A model generated the notes under the pieces. It was not told where the DNA came from. It saw only the letters and a list, made by a program, of their open reading frames with translations, and did not search any database. A stretch of DNA of 64,000 nt, from positions 2,790,001 to 2,854,000 of the forward strand of contig AP018280.1 in NCBI GenBank assembly GCA_004296455.1, given 5' to 3'. Below, in pieces: positions 18,867-26,772 of this stretch. The DNA comes from Calothrix sp. NIES-4101 (GTDB lineage Bacteria; Cyanobacteriota; Cyanobacteriia; Cyanobacteriales; Nostocaceae). Numbering within the stretch: position 1 is the first letter of the stretch; every line of letters starts with the position of its first letter. Made by a program: the position numbers and the translations under genes.

Positions 18867-20120
18867 ATGAAAGACTTAGTGTTATTCCTATCACAGATTT
18901 TGGTGGGATGGTTATTTGTTCAAATTACTATTATTAGTAAATTTTTATATTCCCTAGGTTCCAGTCAGTCTATATCTGATGAAGAACTACCGAAGGCTGC
19001 AATTATTCTTTCGCTTCGAGGAGCAGACCCCTTTTTATCGCACACATTGCGATCGCTTCTACAGCAAAATTACCCGACATACAATTTAAAGATTGTTGTT
19101 GATAGTTTGCAAGACCCAGCCTGGGATGTGGCAACAGGTATTATTAATGAATACAATGCCACAAGTGTGCAAATTAGCCCATTAAAAAACCCGCTTGCAA
19201 CCTGTAGCCTCAAGTGTAGTTCAATTGTACAGGCTGTTTCCGAATTAGATTCTTCATATCAAGTTGTTGCCTTAGTTGATGCGGATGCAGTTGTTCATCC
19301 CAATTGGTTGCGGGACTTAGTTAGTCCTTTGAGTAACCCTAAAATCGGGGCAACGACAGGAAACCGTTGGTATTTACCCACTGGGGATTATTGGGGTTCA
19401 ATGGTGCGATACCTCTGGAATGTTTCCGCAGTTATTCAGATGGTAATGTATCAAATTGCTTGGGGTGGTTCTCTAGCAATTAAAACTGAAGTAATTCGCA
19501 AAACAGGCTTAATAGATGTTTGGAAGCATTCTTATACTGATGATACAATTTTGCGAAGTCTCTTTCACAAACATGGTTTACGAGTTCAATTTGTACCTTC
19601 AATAATTATTCTTAATCGCGAAGAATGTAAATTATTTAATTTACTACCTTGGTTGCGTCGGCAATTACTGACTTCGCGACTATACCATCCATGTTGGATT
19701 TTAGTTGTAGGCGACTCAGTATTTACAATTCTATTACCAACTACAATTTTAGCCTTGAGTCTCATCTTATTTTTGATTGGAGAACAGCAAACAGCAGGCT
19801 TTACATTTGCTGGTTTTTTGAGTTATACAGTTGTCTTAGTTATATTCACATTAATTATTGACAGTTGCATTCGCCGGATTATTCGCGATCGCAATGAAAT
19901 CATCCCCAGTCTTTCTCTGGCAACCGTAGCCAAAATTTTTATTGCTACTCCATTTACTCAATGGGCATCTGGTTTAGTTATGTTATCTTCACTATGGGTC
20001 AAGAGTATTGAATGGCGAGGTGTTCGCTACCGGATTAAAAGCCCTTGGAATATTGAATTAGTGGAATATATACCGTATCGATTTGTTAACAAATCTAATC
20101 ATAACAAAACATCTTTGTAA
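18867..20120 (+). CDS. Membrane glycosyltransferase family 2 (GT21-like)
   Basis: 417 aa. One N-terminal membrane helix (residues 4-30) precedes a GT-A catalytic domain with AAIILSLRGADPFL, the DxD-type VALVDADAVVHPNWL, the WGGSLAIKTEVI acceptor strand, the SYTDDTILRSLF aspartates and a LLPWLRRQLLTSRLYHP motif in the place of Q/RxxRW. C-terminal hydrophobic helices span about 280-345. This layout is that of processive or lipid-acceptor GT2 enzymes, including the ceramide glucosyltransferase-like group, so a lipid glycosylation role is likely. The substrate is unknown. It lies alone with its own terminator about 40 bp downstream. Closeness to the heterocyst glycolipid island is suggestive only. 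Confidence 0.82.
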   Translation: MKDLVLFLSQILVGWLFVQITIISKFLYSLGSSQSISDEELPKAAIILSLRGADPFLSHTLRSLLQQNYPTYNLKIVVDSLQDPAWDVATGIINEYNATSVQISPLKNPLATCSLKCSSIVQAVSELDSSYQVVALVDADAVVHPNWLRDLVSPLSNPKIGATTGNRWYLPTGDYWGSMVRYLWNVSAVIQMVMYQIAWGGSLAIKTEVIRKTGLIDVWKHSYTDDTILRSLFHKHGLRVQFVPSIIILNREECKLFNLLPWLRRQLLTSRLYHPCWILVVGDSVFTILLPTTILALSLILFLIGEQQTAGFTFAGFLSYTVVLVIFTLIIDSCIRRIIRDRNEIIPSLSLATVAKIFIATPFTQWASGLVMLSSLWVKSIEWRGVRYRIKSPWNIELVEYIPYRFVNKSNHNKTSL

Positions 20121-20159
20121 CAAAAATCGCTCAAATATTGCCTCAATTCCTGCTTAGTT

Positions 20160-20188
20160 AGCTCTCTTTTGTAGTTAGAGAGCTTTTT
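20160..20188 (+). terminator. Intrinsic terminator after the GT2 gene
   Basis: Perfect 8-bp arms AGCTCTCT / AGAGAGCT, 9-nt loop, followed by a T-run. Confidence 0.85.
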
Positions 20189-20309
20189 GTATTTATATAA
20201 ATTAATTTTTATCTAGAAATTTGTATCATTAGTGTCTAGATAGGCTACATAAGTAATATGAAAAGATAACTAATTAAGCACATATATTTGAAAAAGCGGA
20301 GATATTGCA

Positions 20310-20858
20310 ATGACTGAATTCCCACAAATTACTCTCCCTTTTCCCACAAATGAAGCTGGAGAATTAGTAATTCCTACAGTTAGCTATAACGAGTTTGATG
20401 TACCACTTGCTTTTTTGAATAATTGTGCAACATGGGAAGGTACTGCCAAACGGGTAAATACAGAGGGAAAATTGATAGATGAACACTTAGTTCGCGTCAA
20501 AATCGAGGTTGACGGTTCCCAGTATTCTCAAACCAATACTGTTCGCATTAATACTCCCAGGGAAGTAACAGCTAAATATTTTGGGAATTTCTGTGAAGGT
20601 AAGCTTGTCTTTCCACTAACAGATGAGGTTTATACCTTGGGAGGAGAAAAAGCATCGGGGTTTTCGGGGATTGCTTGGGCTGTAACTGACGATTTGATAG
20701 TTTACCGAGGCAGTCGAACTGTTGAGGGACACAAAACATATTACAACGAATTGATTGCTCTGGTAGATAACAACCATCGAGTCCGAACGACACAGGTTTA
20801 CGAAGACGGAATTTATAAGCTGATTACTGTGATTGAAGAAACAAAGGTGCAAAAGTAA
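20310..20858 (+). CDS. Calycin/lipocalin-like hypothetical protein
   Basis: 182 aa, no signal peptide or membrane helix. The opening CATWEGTAKRVNTEGKLIDEHLVRV has the short WxG-type start of lipocalin-like barrels, and the rest reads as alternating beta strands (NTVRINTPREVTAKYFG, GKLVFPLTDEVYTLGG, DDLIVYRGSRTV, ELIALVDNNHRVRTTQVYEDGIYKLITVIEE). It resembles the DUF3598-like cyanobacterial calycin proteins by pattern, but I cannot confirm the family. A GGAGAT ribosome site sits upstream of the ATG. The gene is monocistronic. Possible roles include ligand or pigment binding; nothing in the neighbourhood decides this. Confidence 0.7.
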   Translation: MTEFPQITLPFPTNEAGELVIPTVSYNEFDVPLAFLNNCATWEGTAKRVNTEGKLIDEHLVRVKIEVDGSQYSQTNTVRINTPREVTAKYFGNFCEGKLVFPLTDEVYTLGGEKASGFSGIAWAVTDDLIVYRGSRTVEGHKTYYNELIALVDNNHRVRTTQVYEDGIYKLITVIEETKVQK

Positions 20859-21145
20859 CCTTTCATTTGAATAGTATGCATACGCCGCAACAGAAGAAAA
20901 TACAAGAACTCGTTTTCTAGAAGAACCTTGCTGAATTTAAATAATATTCTGGTGCTTTTTCCGTGGTGACGTGGGAATTATTCCAATTGTTGGATGTTCA
21001 TGAATAATTAGCCTAAAATCATATTACAGCCTATCTGTCAATATATATTTGTTAAATTTTACGACAGCTAACAACTTCGGTGTGTAGGTAAATTTATCTT
21101 TTTGGCAGAAAGATTCGCGTCAGTCTTATATGGGAGGAATGTTAT

Positions 21146-22243
21146 ATGATTTCAACGCCGAAAAAAATTGGAATTGTTGGTGGTGGGACTACTGGATTAT
21201 ATTTAGCTATTCTTTTAGAAAATGCGGGTTTTGAGGTTTCTGTATTTGAACGCGCTCCTCAACCTAGAGTTGAAGGTTGCGGAATTTTGTTGGTACCTAG
21301 TGGCTTGGAAGCGCTATCTTTCCACAGTCAAGAATTATGTGATGAGGTAATTCAAGCTGGGGTAAAAGTTCGTACTTATGAATTTCGCAGCTTATTAGGT
21401 AAAGTCGTCAGTTCTGATTCTGCGGAAGATTCAGAAGTTATATCTGGCTTTCCAAATCTGACAATTCATCGAGAAAATATTTCTCAAGCTTTATTACGTC
21501 GAGTTCCTGCTAAATGTTTGTATTTCAACCATTATTTAGAGTCAATTGCATCGAAAAATAATCAGGTGATTGCGACATTTCGTAATGGCAAGCAGTGGGA
21601 AGGAGATTTATTAGTGGGTGCGGATGGATTAAAGTCACAAGTGCGAAATTTTGTTGCACCTGGAATTAAACCATCTTACCTAGGTGATATTGTTTGGCGA
21701 GGAATTTTACCGAGTACAGAAGTCTGTCCTGATGGATATTTTGTGGTGTACATTCGTGCGCGTGGGGTTTATGCAAATGCATTTGACATTGGGAATGGAC
21801 ACTTACATTGGGGCTTTTTCATTGAATATGATCAACCAGAAGATGAGAAGGGGATATTAGTACCAAAAAACTGCGAAATTCCCTCAAATGAATTAGAAAA
21901 ACTTCCCGAAGCAATGCGCCGGACAATTGAAATCACTCCGCCAGAAAATATAGTCTGTCGATATTCTTATGATATTGATCCATTACCACAAATAGTATCG
22001 GGAAATGTCGTACTTTTAGGAGATGCTGCACATGCAAAAAGTCCTACCCGTGCCCAGGGAATGAGTAGTGGGCTTCAAGATGCAGTCTTATTATCAAAAT
22101 ATTTAACCTCCTCCGCCACAATTCAAGCTGCATTAGCTGGTTATCAACAAGAACGTCTTCCTGTTGTGCATGAATTACAACTAACAAGTAGAGTCAAAAG
22201 TCAAGAAACTGGTCGGATTAAGAAACTTGCAAAAAGTGTATAA
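21146..22243 (+). CDS. FAD-dependent monooxygenase
   Basis: 365 aa, class A flavoprotein monooxygenase. The N-terminal dinucleotide motif is IGIVGGGTTGLYLAILLENAGFEVSVFE. The second FAD/NADPH motif is DLLVGADGLKSQVRN (DG motif, about residue 155), and the third, VVLLGDAAHAKSPTRAQGMSSGLQDA, is near 290-315. Family members hydroxylate or epoxidise aromatic or isoprenoid substrates (salicylate hydroxylase-, UbiH- or zeaxanthin epoxidase-like). The substrate cannot be told here. A ribosome site GGGAGGA lies just upstream of the ATG. The next element downstream is a MITE, so the gene ends an intact block before a mobile-element cluster. Confidence 0.85.
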   Translation: MISTPKKIGIVGGGTTGLYLAILLENAGFEVSVFERAPQPRVEGCGILLVPSGLEALSFHSQELCDEVIQAGVKVRTYEFRSLLGKVVSSDSAEDSEVISGFPNLTIHRENISQALLRRVPAKCLYFNHYLESIASKNNQVIATFRNGKQWEGDLLVGADGLKSQVRNFVAPGIKPSYLGDIVWRGILPSTEVCPDGYFVVYIRARGVYANAFDIGNGHLHWGFFIEYDQPEDEKGILVPKNCEIPSNELEKLPEAMRRTIEITPPENIVCRYSYDIDPLPQIVSGNVVLLGDAAHAKSPTRAQGMSSGLQDAVLLSKYLTSSATIQAALAGYQQERLPVVHELQLTSRVKSQETGRIKKLAKSV

Positions 22244-22415
22244 GTAATAACGATGAACTACATATAGGAAAAAGTAAATTCTAAAAGTAAGTTCAAAAGT
22301 CAGTGAATAGAGATGTTAGAATAATTTCGGCTAATAACTTGTGATCAAAATGATTAAAAGCTTTCTGTGTCAGTTTTATCGCAGTTATTGAGGCAAAGCT
22401 GAGATTAAAAATAAC

Positions 22416-22576
22416 GGCTCTTCAGTTCTTTTTATGGAAAACTTAGCTAAAAATCCTTGAAAGCCTTATTACATAGGAATTTAGCCTCAAAAAGTATCAT
22501 AGTTGCTTGTAATCATTGTTTTGTAAGGGTTTTACTGCAAAAAAACCTCAAGCTCCATAAAACTTGCCGAAGAGCC
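22416..22576. mobile_element. 161-bp MITE with 8-bp target duplication (ISL3-type ends)
   Basis: The left end reads GGCTCTTCAGTTCTTTTTAT. The right end, on the opposite strand, reads GGCTCTTCGGCAAGTTTTAT; both are followed by GGA. The sequence AAAATAAC is present directly on each side (22408-22415 and 22577-22584), a perfect 8-bp duplication. ISL3-family elements have GGCTCTT-type ends and 8-bp duplications, so this is probably a non-autonomous ISL3 derivative. It has no coding capacity. Confidence 0.85.
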
Positions 22577-22627
22577 AAAATAACTTCTCTAAATTTACTT
22601 TTAGAGAACTCCACAAAAAAAATGATC

Positions 22628-23305
22628 CTATGACGAGCCGGGTTTCGCAAAAATTTCAACAAACCATTTTTTGAGATGCGGAAGACGAAGGATTTGTTTT
22701 TCAACTTCTGCCATAGCCTCAGTTGTGAGTTTAACTCCTGTGGAGTAAACTTTTTTGATCAATGTCACAACCGGATTTTGGCCTTTAAAAGTAAGTGTTC
22801 TTGCAAAATACAGGACTGATTCAACGGTGTCGAGTAAACTACCATTCCAATGCTGTTCTAGCCAACCAAAACTACGTTCTACAGGATTATACTTACTATG
22901 GTAGGGGGGATAGTAAGCTAGCTGTAAATTCAGGTTTGATGATGAAGAAAAGTCTAATATTCGTTTCATAAACTGAGTACGACGAGAATGATTTTCTCGT
23001 CCGTTGTCTTGATTAATAACCAGTTTATTAATGTGATTAAATCGATGTTTTACTCTTTGCCACCAGTTTTCAATCAAATCAACAATACAATCAGCAGTCA
23101 ATTTTGAAGTTACAAAAAATAGGAATAATTCGTTGTACTGAGGTAAAAAAATTCCGTAAGGGGTAACAGTTATAGCCTCTGCAAAATCATGGTCCAATGA
23201 AATAGTTGGTATACGAGTTTTCCCCCCTCGGTCAAACTCACCAACTTTTACTGCCACCTTTGCATCAATTGATATACGTAAAGTATTGGGTTCATTATCT
23301 GCTTT
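22628..23305 (-). pseudogene. Truncated ISAzo13-type transposase (C-terminal part)
   Basis: The frame from 23305 to 22628 reads ADNEPNTLRISIDAK, KVGEFDRGGKTR, VINQDNGRENHSRRTQFM and YYPPYHSKYNPVERSFGWLE. These resemble the catalytic C-terminal half of ISAzo13-family DDE transposases. The N-terminal half is missing: the frame is cut at 23305 exactly where the next insertion sequence begins, and the sequence on the far side of that element (24771 onward) does not continue it. It is therefore a 5'-truncated remnant of about 225 codons. No intact copy exists in this window. Confidence 0.82.
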
Positions 23306-24770
23306 ACAATACCTTCGCCAAATTTATGAACTCGTAGAACAAGGATCGGCAGGGTGGATACGTCCTAAATTGGTAACTCTGTGAAAAATATTTGCGAGTA
23401 AAACTGGGTCTGGTTTTTGCGGAAGGAGTTTTATCGTTTCCTCAACATATTTGTAACCCCGGAACATTGCTTTCAGGTCTGTAATACTAAAATCAGGGTT
23501 TAACTTGCAAAAATAAGAAAGCAGAACTTGGGAAACATTAACCATGAAAAATGCCAGGTTAGCAGCATTTGTTACGGCATTTTTACCAACATTCATAAAA
23601 TCTTCGAGTCCCCAAAATTGTTTAGCATCGCGAAAATTAAATTCGATTTGAAATCTCAAACTGTAATAATCAATTACATGCACGTAACTCAAATTCAAGT
23701 CAGTTGAAAATAAGACAGCATGAGTTCGGTGTGATGTTGCAATATTTGTCCGCACTATAATTACAACATTTAACGCTTGAGAAAATTCTTTATGGAGAAG
23801 TTGAGTTTGGTAAAAATCTGTACGAATATTATCAACAGTCTCAGTTTTTTTAAGAAATTTAGCTGGTATCAATGAATAGTCAATTCTATCTCCATACTTA
23901 CGACGACACTTACGGCTAGGGTCTGGATTTTCATAAGGAATGTATAATGCAGAATCGCATCGCATCTTGCAAATCAGTTGCAAGCCTAGCTTCCGAGCCA
24001 TCACTACAGCACCATTATTTCCAAAATGACCATCCAAGACCAAGTAAGTTAATGGTAAAAACTTACTTATTTTTTTGAGTAAATCCTCAATTAGACTACG
24101 AATACGTAGAAGCTCGGAATTCAAAACTACTTCTTTTTTGTCTTTATTTTTACTTCCCTTTGGTCGTCCACGCTTCTTTTTTACAACTTCTGGATTTGAC
24201 TGTTCTTGAGATTTTTCTGTCTCTTCTTTTACGATTTTCGGCTTCTCTACTTTTTGTTTTATTACCTGCTCAATACCCATTGGAAATGCTTTTCTTTGCT
24301 CAATGCTAACTAAGGATAATGCAAAAAATGATAATCCAAGTATCGGTTTATCATACAAAGAAGAAAAAAATCTCTCGATGCCATAACTTTTCTTACCTGC
24401 TTTGCTAACTACTACTTCATCTCCTGCTAATATGTATGTTTCTTTTTTACAAAATATATGTTCTCTAAAAAACACCCAAAACAACGTTGCCCAAGGTAAC
24501 GAATGAGCAAAAAATCGTTGTATTGTTCTATAGCTTCCGCCTTTTCCACACCACCGCGATATGCCCAGCATTGTTATTCTTCCAGTCATTGCTAGCATTG
24601 CCGATATGATTCGGCTCCAACGTCTCAAAGTCGTTCTTGTTGTGTGTCGTTGCAAGCATTCTAACAGTGCTAATATATCTGGCATGGGCTTTCTGTCGTG
24701 ATTGAGTTGTCGTTGTGGTAAACAATGACTCTACTACAGGAAGCCCTCTTTATTTTGGCGAAGGTATTGT
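23306..24770 (-). mobile_element. Insertion sequence, IS4/IS701-like
   Basis: 1,465 bp bounded by a perfect 17-bp terminal inverted repeat, ACAATACCTTCGCCAAA, at 23306-23322 and (inverted) 24754-24770. It carries one full-length DDE transposase gene. No target-site duplication is visible (left flank ...GCTTT, right flank TCTAT...). The element abuts a truncated ISAzo13 gene, which fits a deletion at the junction. Confidence 0.85.
23324..24685 (-). CDS. DDE transposase of the IS4/IS701-like element
   Basis: 453 aa, apparently intact. The catalytic triad is visible as ILAGDEVVVSKAGKKSYG (first Asp, near residue 90), YLVLDGHFGNNG (second Asp, near 217) and LRFQIEFNFRDAKQFWGLEDF (Glu, near 350), the YREK-like arrangement of IS4-group enzymes. 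The N-terminus (RTTLRRWSRIISAMLAMTGRITMLGISRW) looks like the usual DNA-binding segment. A Lys/Glu-rich insertion at about 145-185 includes an AT-hook-like KKKRGRPKGSKNK, unusual for a compact transposase. The gene fills almost the whole element, starting 85 bp from one end and stopping 18 bp from the other. Confidence 0.9.
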   Translation of the reverse strand: MPDILALLECLQRHTTRTTLRRWSRIISAMLAMTGRITMLGISRWCGKGGSYRTIQRFFAHSLPWATLFWVFFREHIFCKKETYILAGDEVVVSKAGKKSYGIERFFSSLYDKPILGLSFFALSLVSIEQRKAFPMGIEQVIKQKVEKPKIVKEETEKSQEQSNPEVVKKKRGRPKGSKNKDKKEVVLNSELLRIRSLIEDLLKKISKFLPLTYLVLDGHFGNNGAVVMARKLGLQLICKMRCDSALYIPYENPDPSRKCRRKYGDRIDYSLIPAKFLKKTETVDNIRTDFYQTQLLHKEFSQALNVVIIVRTNIATSHRTHAVLFSTDLNLSYVHVIDYYSLRFQIEFNFRDAKQFWGLEDFMNVGKNAVTNAANLAFFMVNVSQVLLSYFCKLNPDFSITDLKAMFRGYKYVEETIKLLPQKPDPVLLANIFHRVTNLGRIHPADPCSTSS

Positions 24771-25106
24771 TCTATCATCCCTTATTAGTGGATCAATTAT
24801 TCTGTGGAGACCTCTTACTAAAACTAATTTTATATATGGTATGGACTTTAACACAATTGATTAATCTCAATTAAAGGTGGAAATAACACTGAGATTCCAA
24901 GTAAATATTGATTCATGAATAATTATTTTTGCGCAGATACCCTCAAGTAGTTGCTGAAAATTGGAACGCTCAATTATTAATTAATTTGTAAAACTTATAT
25001 GCATCTAAGGATAGATGAACTTAAATAATTTTAAGCAATATTATTGCTTCGATTCAATTGTCAGAAGTCTCAACTGTAATTTGGAGGTGAGGTTTAGTCA
25101 GTTAGA
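24771..25106. other. Spacer between the IS element and the leader of the GT4 gene
   Basis: About 336 bp, AT-rich, with no gene-like frame and no continuation of the broken ISAzo13 gene. It presumably contains the promoter for the structured leader and glycosyltransferase downstream. Confidence 0.35.
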
Positions 25107-25192
25107 CTAGCCCTTTGGGTTAGTATTTTGCTGATGCCGGGGTGAAATGGCTCTACCAATATTTGATTGGAGTCCCCGTCTTAGAGCTTTTT
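25107..25192 (+). promoter_or_regulatory. Structured leader with two competing hairpins, attenuator-like
   Basis: The leader contains hairpin 1 (25107-25123, CTAGCCC-TTT-GGGTTAG). Hairpin 2 pairs CGGGG (25138-25142) with CCCCG (25174-25178) around an inner CCAAT/ATTGG stem. The segment GCTCTA (25150-25155) lies inside hairpin 2 and is complementary to TAGAGC at 25182-25187, which is followed by TTTTT. Pairing of these two segments would make a terminator-like hairpin that disrupts hairpin 2. It ends 22 bp before the GT4 start codon. The ligand or signal is unknown. Confidence 0.55.
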
Positions 25193-25214
25193 ACCTGCTG
25201 AACCTATACAACTT

Positions 25215-26306
25215 ATGAAAATTGCACAAATTGCTCCCCTGTGGGAACGTGTTCCCCCTCCCACCTATGGAGGAATCGAACTAGTTGTGAGTCGTGTTTC
25301 TGATGAATTAGTGCGTAGAGGTCATGAAGTCACCTTGTTTGCATCTGGAGACTCAGAAACATTAGCAAAGTTGGAACCTGTTACTCCCGGCGCATTGCGT
25401 TTAGACTCTCAAATTAAGGAACCCATCATTTATGAGGTACTTGCGCCCGGACAAGTTTACCAACGCGCAACTGAGTTTGATATTATCCATTCCCATGTTG
25501 GAGTTTGGTCGTTAGCGCTGGCTAGTATAGTCTCTACACCTACAGTTCATACTCTCCACGGCAGTTTCACAAAGGATAGTCAAAAGGTATTTGGTGAGTA
25601 TCGAACGCAACCATATATTAGTATCAGTAATTCCCAACGACAAGCAGATTTAAATTATGTGGGTACAGTTTACAACGGGATTGTAGTCGAGGAATATCCG
25701 TTTGTAGAAAAACCTCAAGACCCTCCATACTTGGCATTTTTAGGACGCTTCTCTCCAGAAAAAGGGCCGCAACATGCGATCGCGATCGCCAAGCAAACGG
25801 GTATAAAATTAAAAATGGCAGGTAAGGTTGATGTTGTAGACCAAAAGTTTTTTGACCAAGAAATTGCTCACCATATCGATGGTAGGCAAATTGAATTTTT
25901 AGGTGAAGTTAACCACTCACAAAAGTCGGAATTGTTAGGAAATGCCGCAGCTACACTCTTTCCAATTACTTGGAAAGAACCATTTGGCTTAGTGATGATT
26001 GAGGCGATGGCTTGCGGGACACCAGTGATTGGTATGAGGATGGGTTCGGTTCCTGAAGTTATCGCCCACGGGGAGTCGGGTATGGTATGCGATAGCTATG
26101 AGGAAATGGCTGAGGTACTTCCTATGGTACTAGAGTTAGACCGTAGTAAGTGTCGTGAATGGGTACAAAATAACTTCAGCGTTACGCAAATGGTCAATGG
26201 CTACGAGGCAATTTATGAAAAAATAGTCAGGGAGCGTACTGACAGAAGTTGGTACATGCAAGCTTTGCGAGCATCGTTAGAGTCATTAACTGCATTAAAG
26301 TTTTAA
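25215..26306 (+). CDS. Glycosyltransferase family 4
   Basis: 363 aa, GT-B fold. The N-terminal domain is IAQIAPLWERVPPPTYGGIELVVSRVSDELVRRGHEVTLFASG, with FDIIHSHVGVW and a HTLHGSF acceptor loop. The C-terminal domain has YLAFLGRFSPEKGPQHAIAIAK and the donor-binding WKEPFGLVMIEAMACGTPVIG (EX7E-type, near 250-272). Proteins with this PTYGGIE start are common single-gene GT4 enzymes in cyanobacteria and proteobacteria, often of unknown acceptor. It is preceded by a long structured leader that may attenuate transcription and followed by a strong terminator, so it is a regulated single-gene unit. The sugar and acceptor are not known. Confidence 0.85.
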   Translation: MKIAQIAPLWERVPPPTYGGIELVVSRVSDELVRRGHEVTLFASGDSETLAKLEPVTPGALRLDSQIKEPIIYEVLAPGQVYQRATEFDIIHSHVGVWSLALASIVSTPTVHTLHGSFTKDSQKVFGEYRTQPYISISNSQRQADLNYVGTVYNGIVVEEYPFVEKPQDPPYLAFLGRFSPEKGPQHAIAIAKQTGIKLKMAGKVDVVDQKFFDQEIAHHIDGRQIEFLGEVNHSQKSELLGNAAATLFPITWKEPFGLVMIEAMACGTPVIGMRMGSVPEVIAHGESGMVCDSYEEMAEVLPMVLELDRSKCREWVQNNFSVTQMVNGYEAIYEKIVRERTDRSWYMQALRASLESLTALKF

Positions 26307-26345
26307 CGCTAAGAATAAATTCCAGCAATTTCAGTATGTTTAAGT

Positions 26346-26376
26346 CTTCCTCACGTTATGTGGGGAAGTTTTTTTT
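26346..26376 (+). terminator. Intrinsic terminator after the GT4 gene
   Basis: A 9-bp stem, CTTCCTCAC / GTGGGGAAG (one G-T pair), with a GTTAT loop, followed by eight T. Confidence 0.9.
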
Positions 26377-26398
26377 ACGTGCCAATCCACATTCCCCA

Positions 26399-26641
26399 TT
26401 AATTATTTGTTTTGAGTTTGACAACAACCCGACCATTTTCAACTACGGTACAGTATTGATTCTGAGTTTGGCTAGGTTTCGTTGGTGTTGAACAACAATC
26501 AAGAGTTTCGCTACAACTCTGGGAATGTGAAATATTTCTCTGCTGCTGTTGTCTAAGACTTTGGGCACAACACGGAGTCACATAGGATGTCATATCATAA
26601 AGTTGGTACACATATTTATTATCTCTCGGTTTTGGAAACAT
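26399..26641 (-). CDS. Small Cys-containing hypothetical protein (80 aa)
   Basis: The frame starts at an ATG at 26641. It contains two Cys-rich spots (TPCCAQSLRQQQQ and SCSETLDCCSTPTKPSQ) and ends NQYCTVVENGRVVVKLKTNN, which looks like a genuine short beta hairpin tail. I do not recognise the family. It lies divergent from the GTPase gene and convergent with the GT4 gene, with the GT4 terminator between them. A spurious frame cannot be excluded; evidence for reality is the biased composition and the structured C-terminus. Confidence 0.4.
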   Translation of the reverse strand: MFPKPRDNKYVYQLYDMTSYVTPCCAQSLRQQQQRNISHSQSCSETLDCCSTPTKPSQTQNQYCTVVENGRVVVKLKTNN

Positions 26642-26772
26642 TGCATCTGATTTCTAGACAATAGCCAATCAGATTTGCAATTCTAGATTTGTTGATATTT
26701 TTTACAGTTTTTTGAGAGTTAATTGTTTGAACGATACTACATAGATACTGCCTCAATAAATAGTTGATTCAT

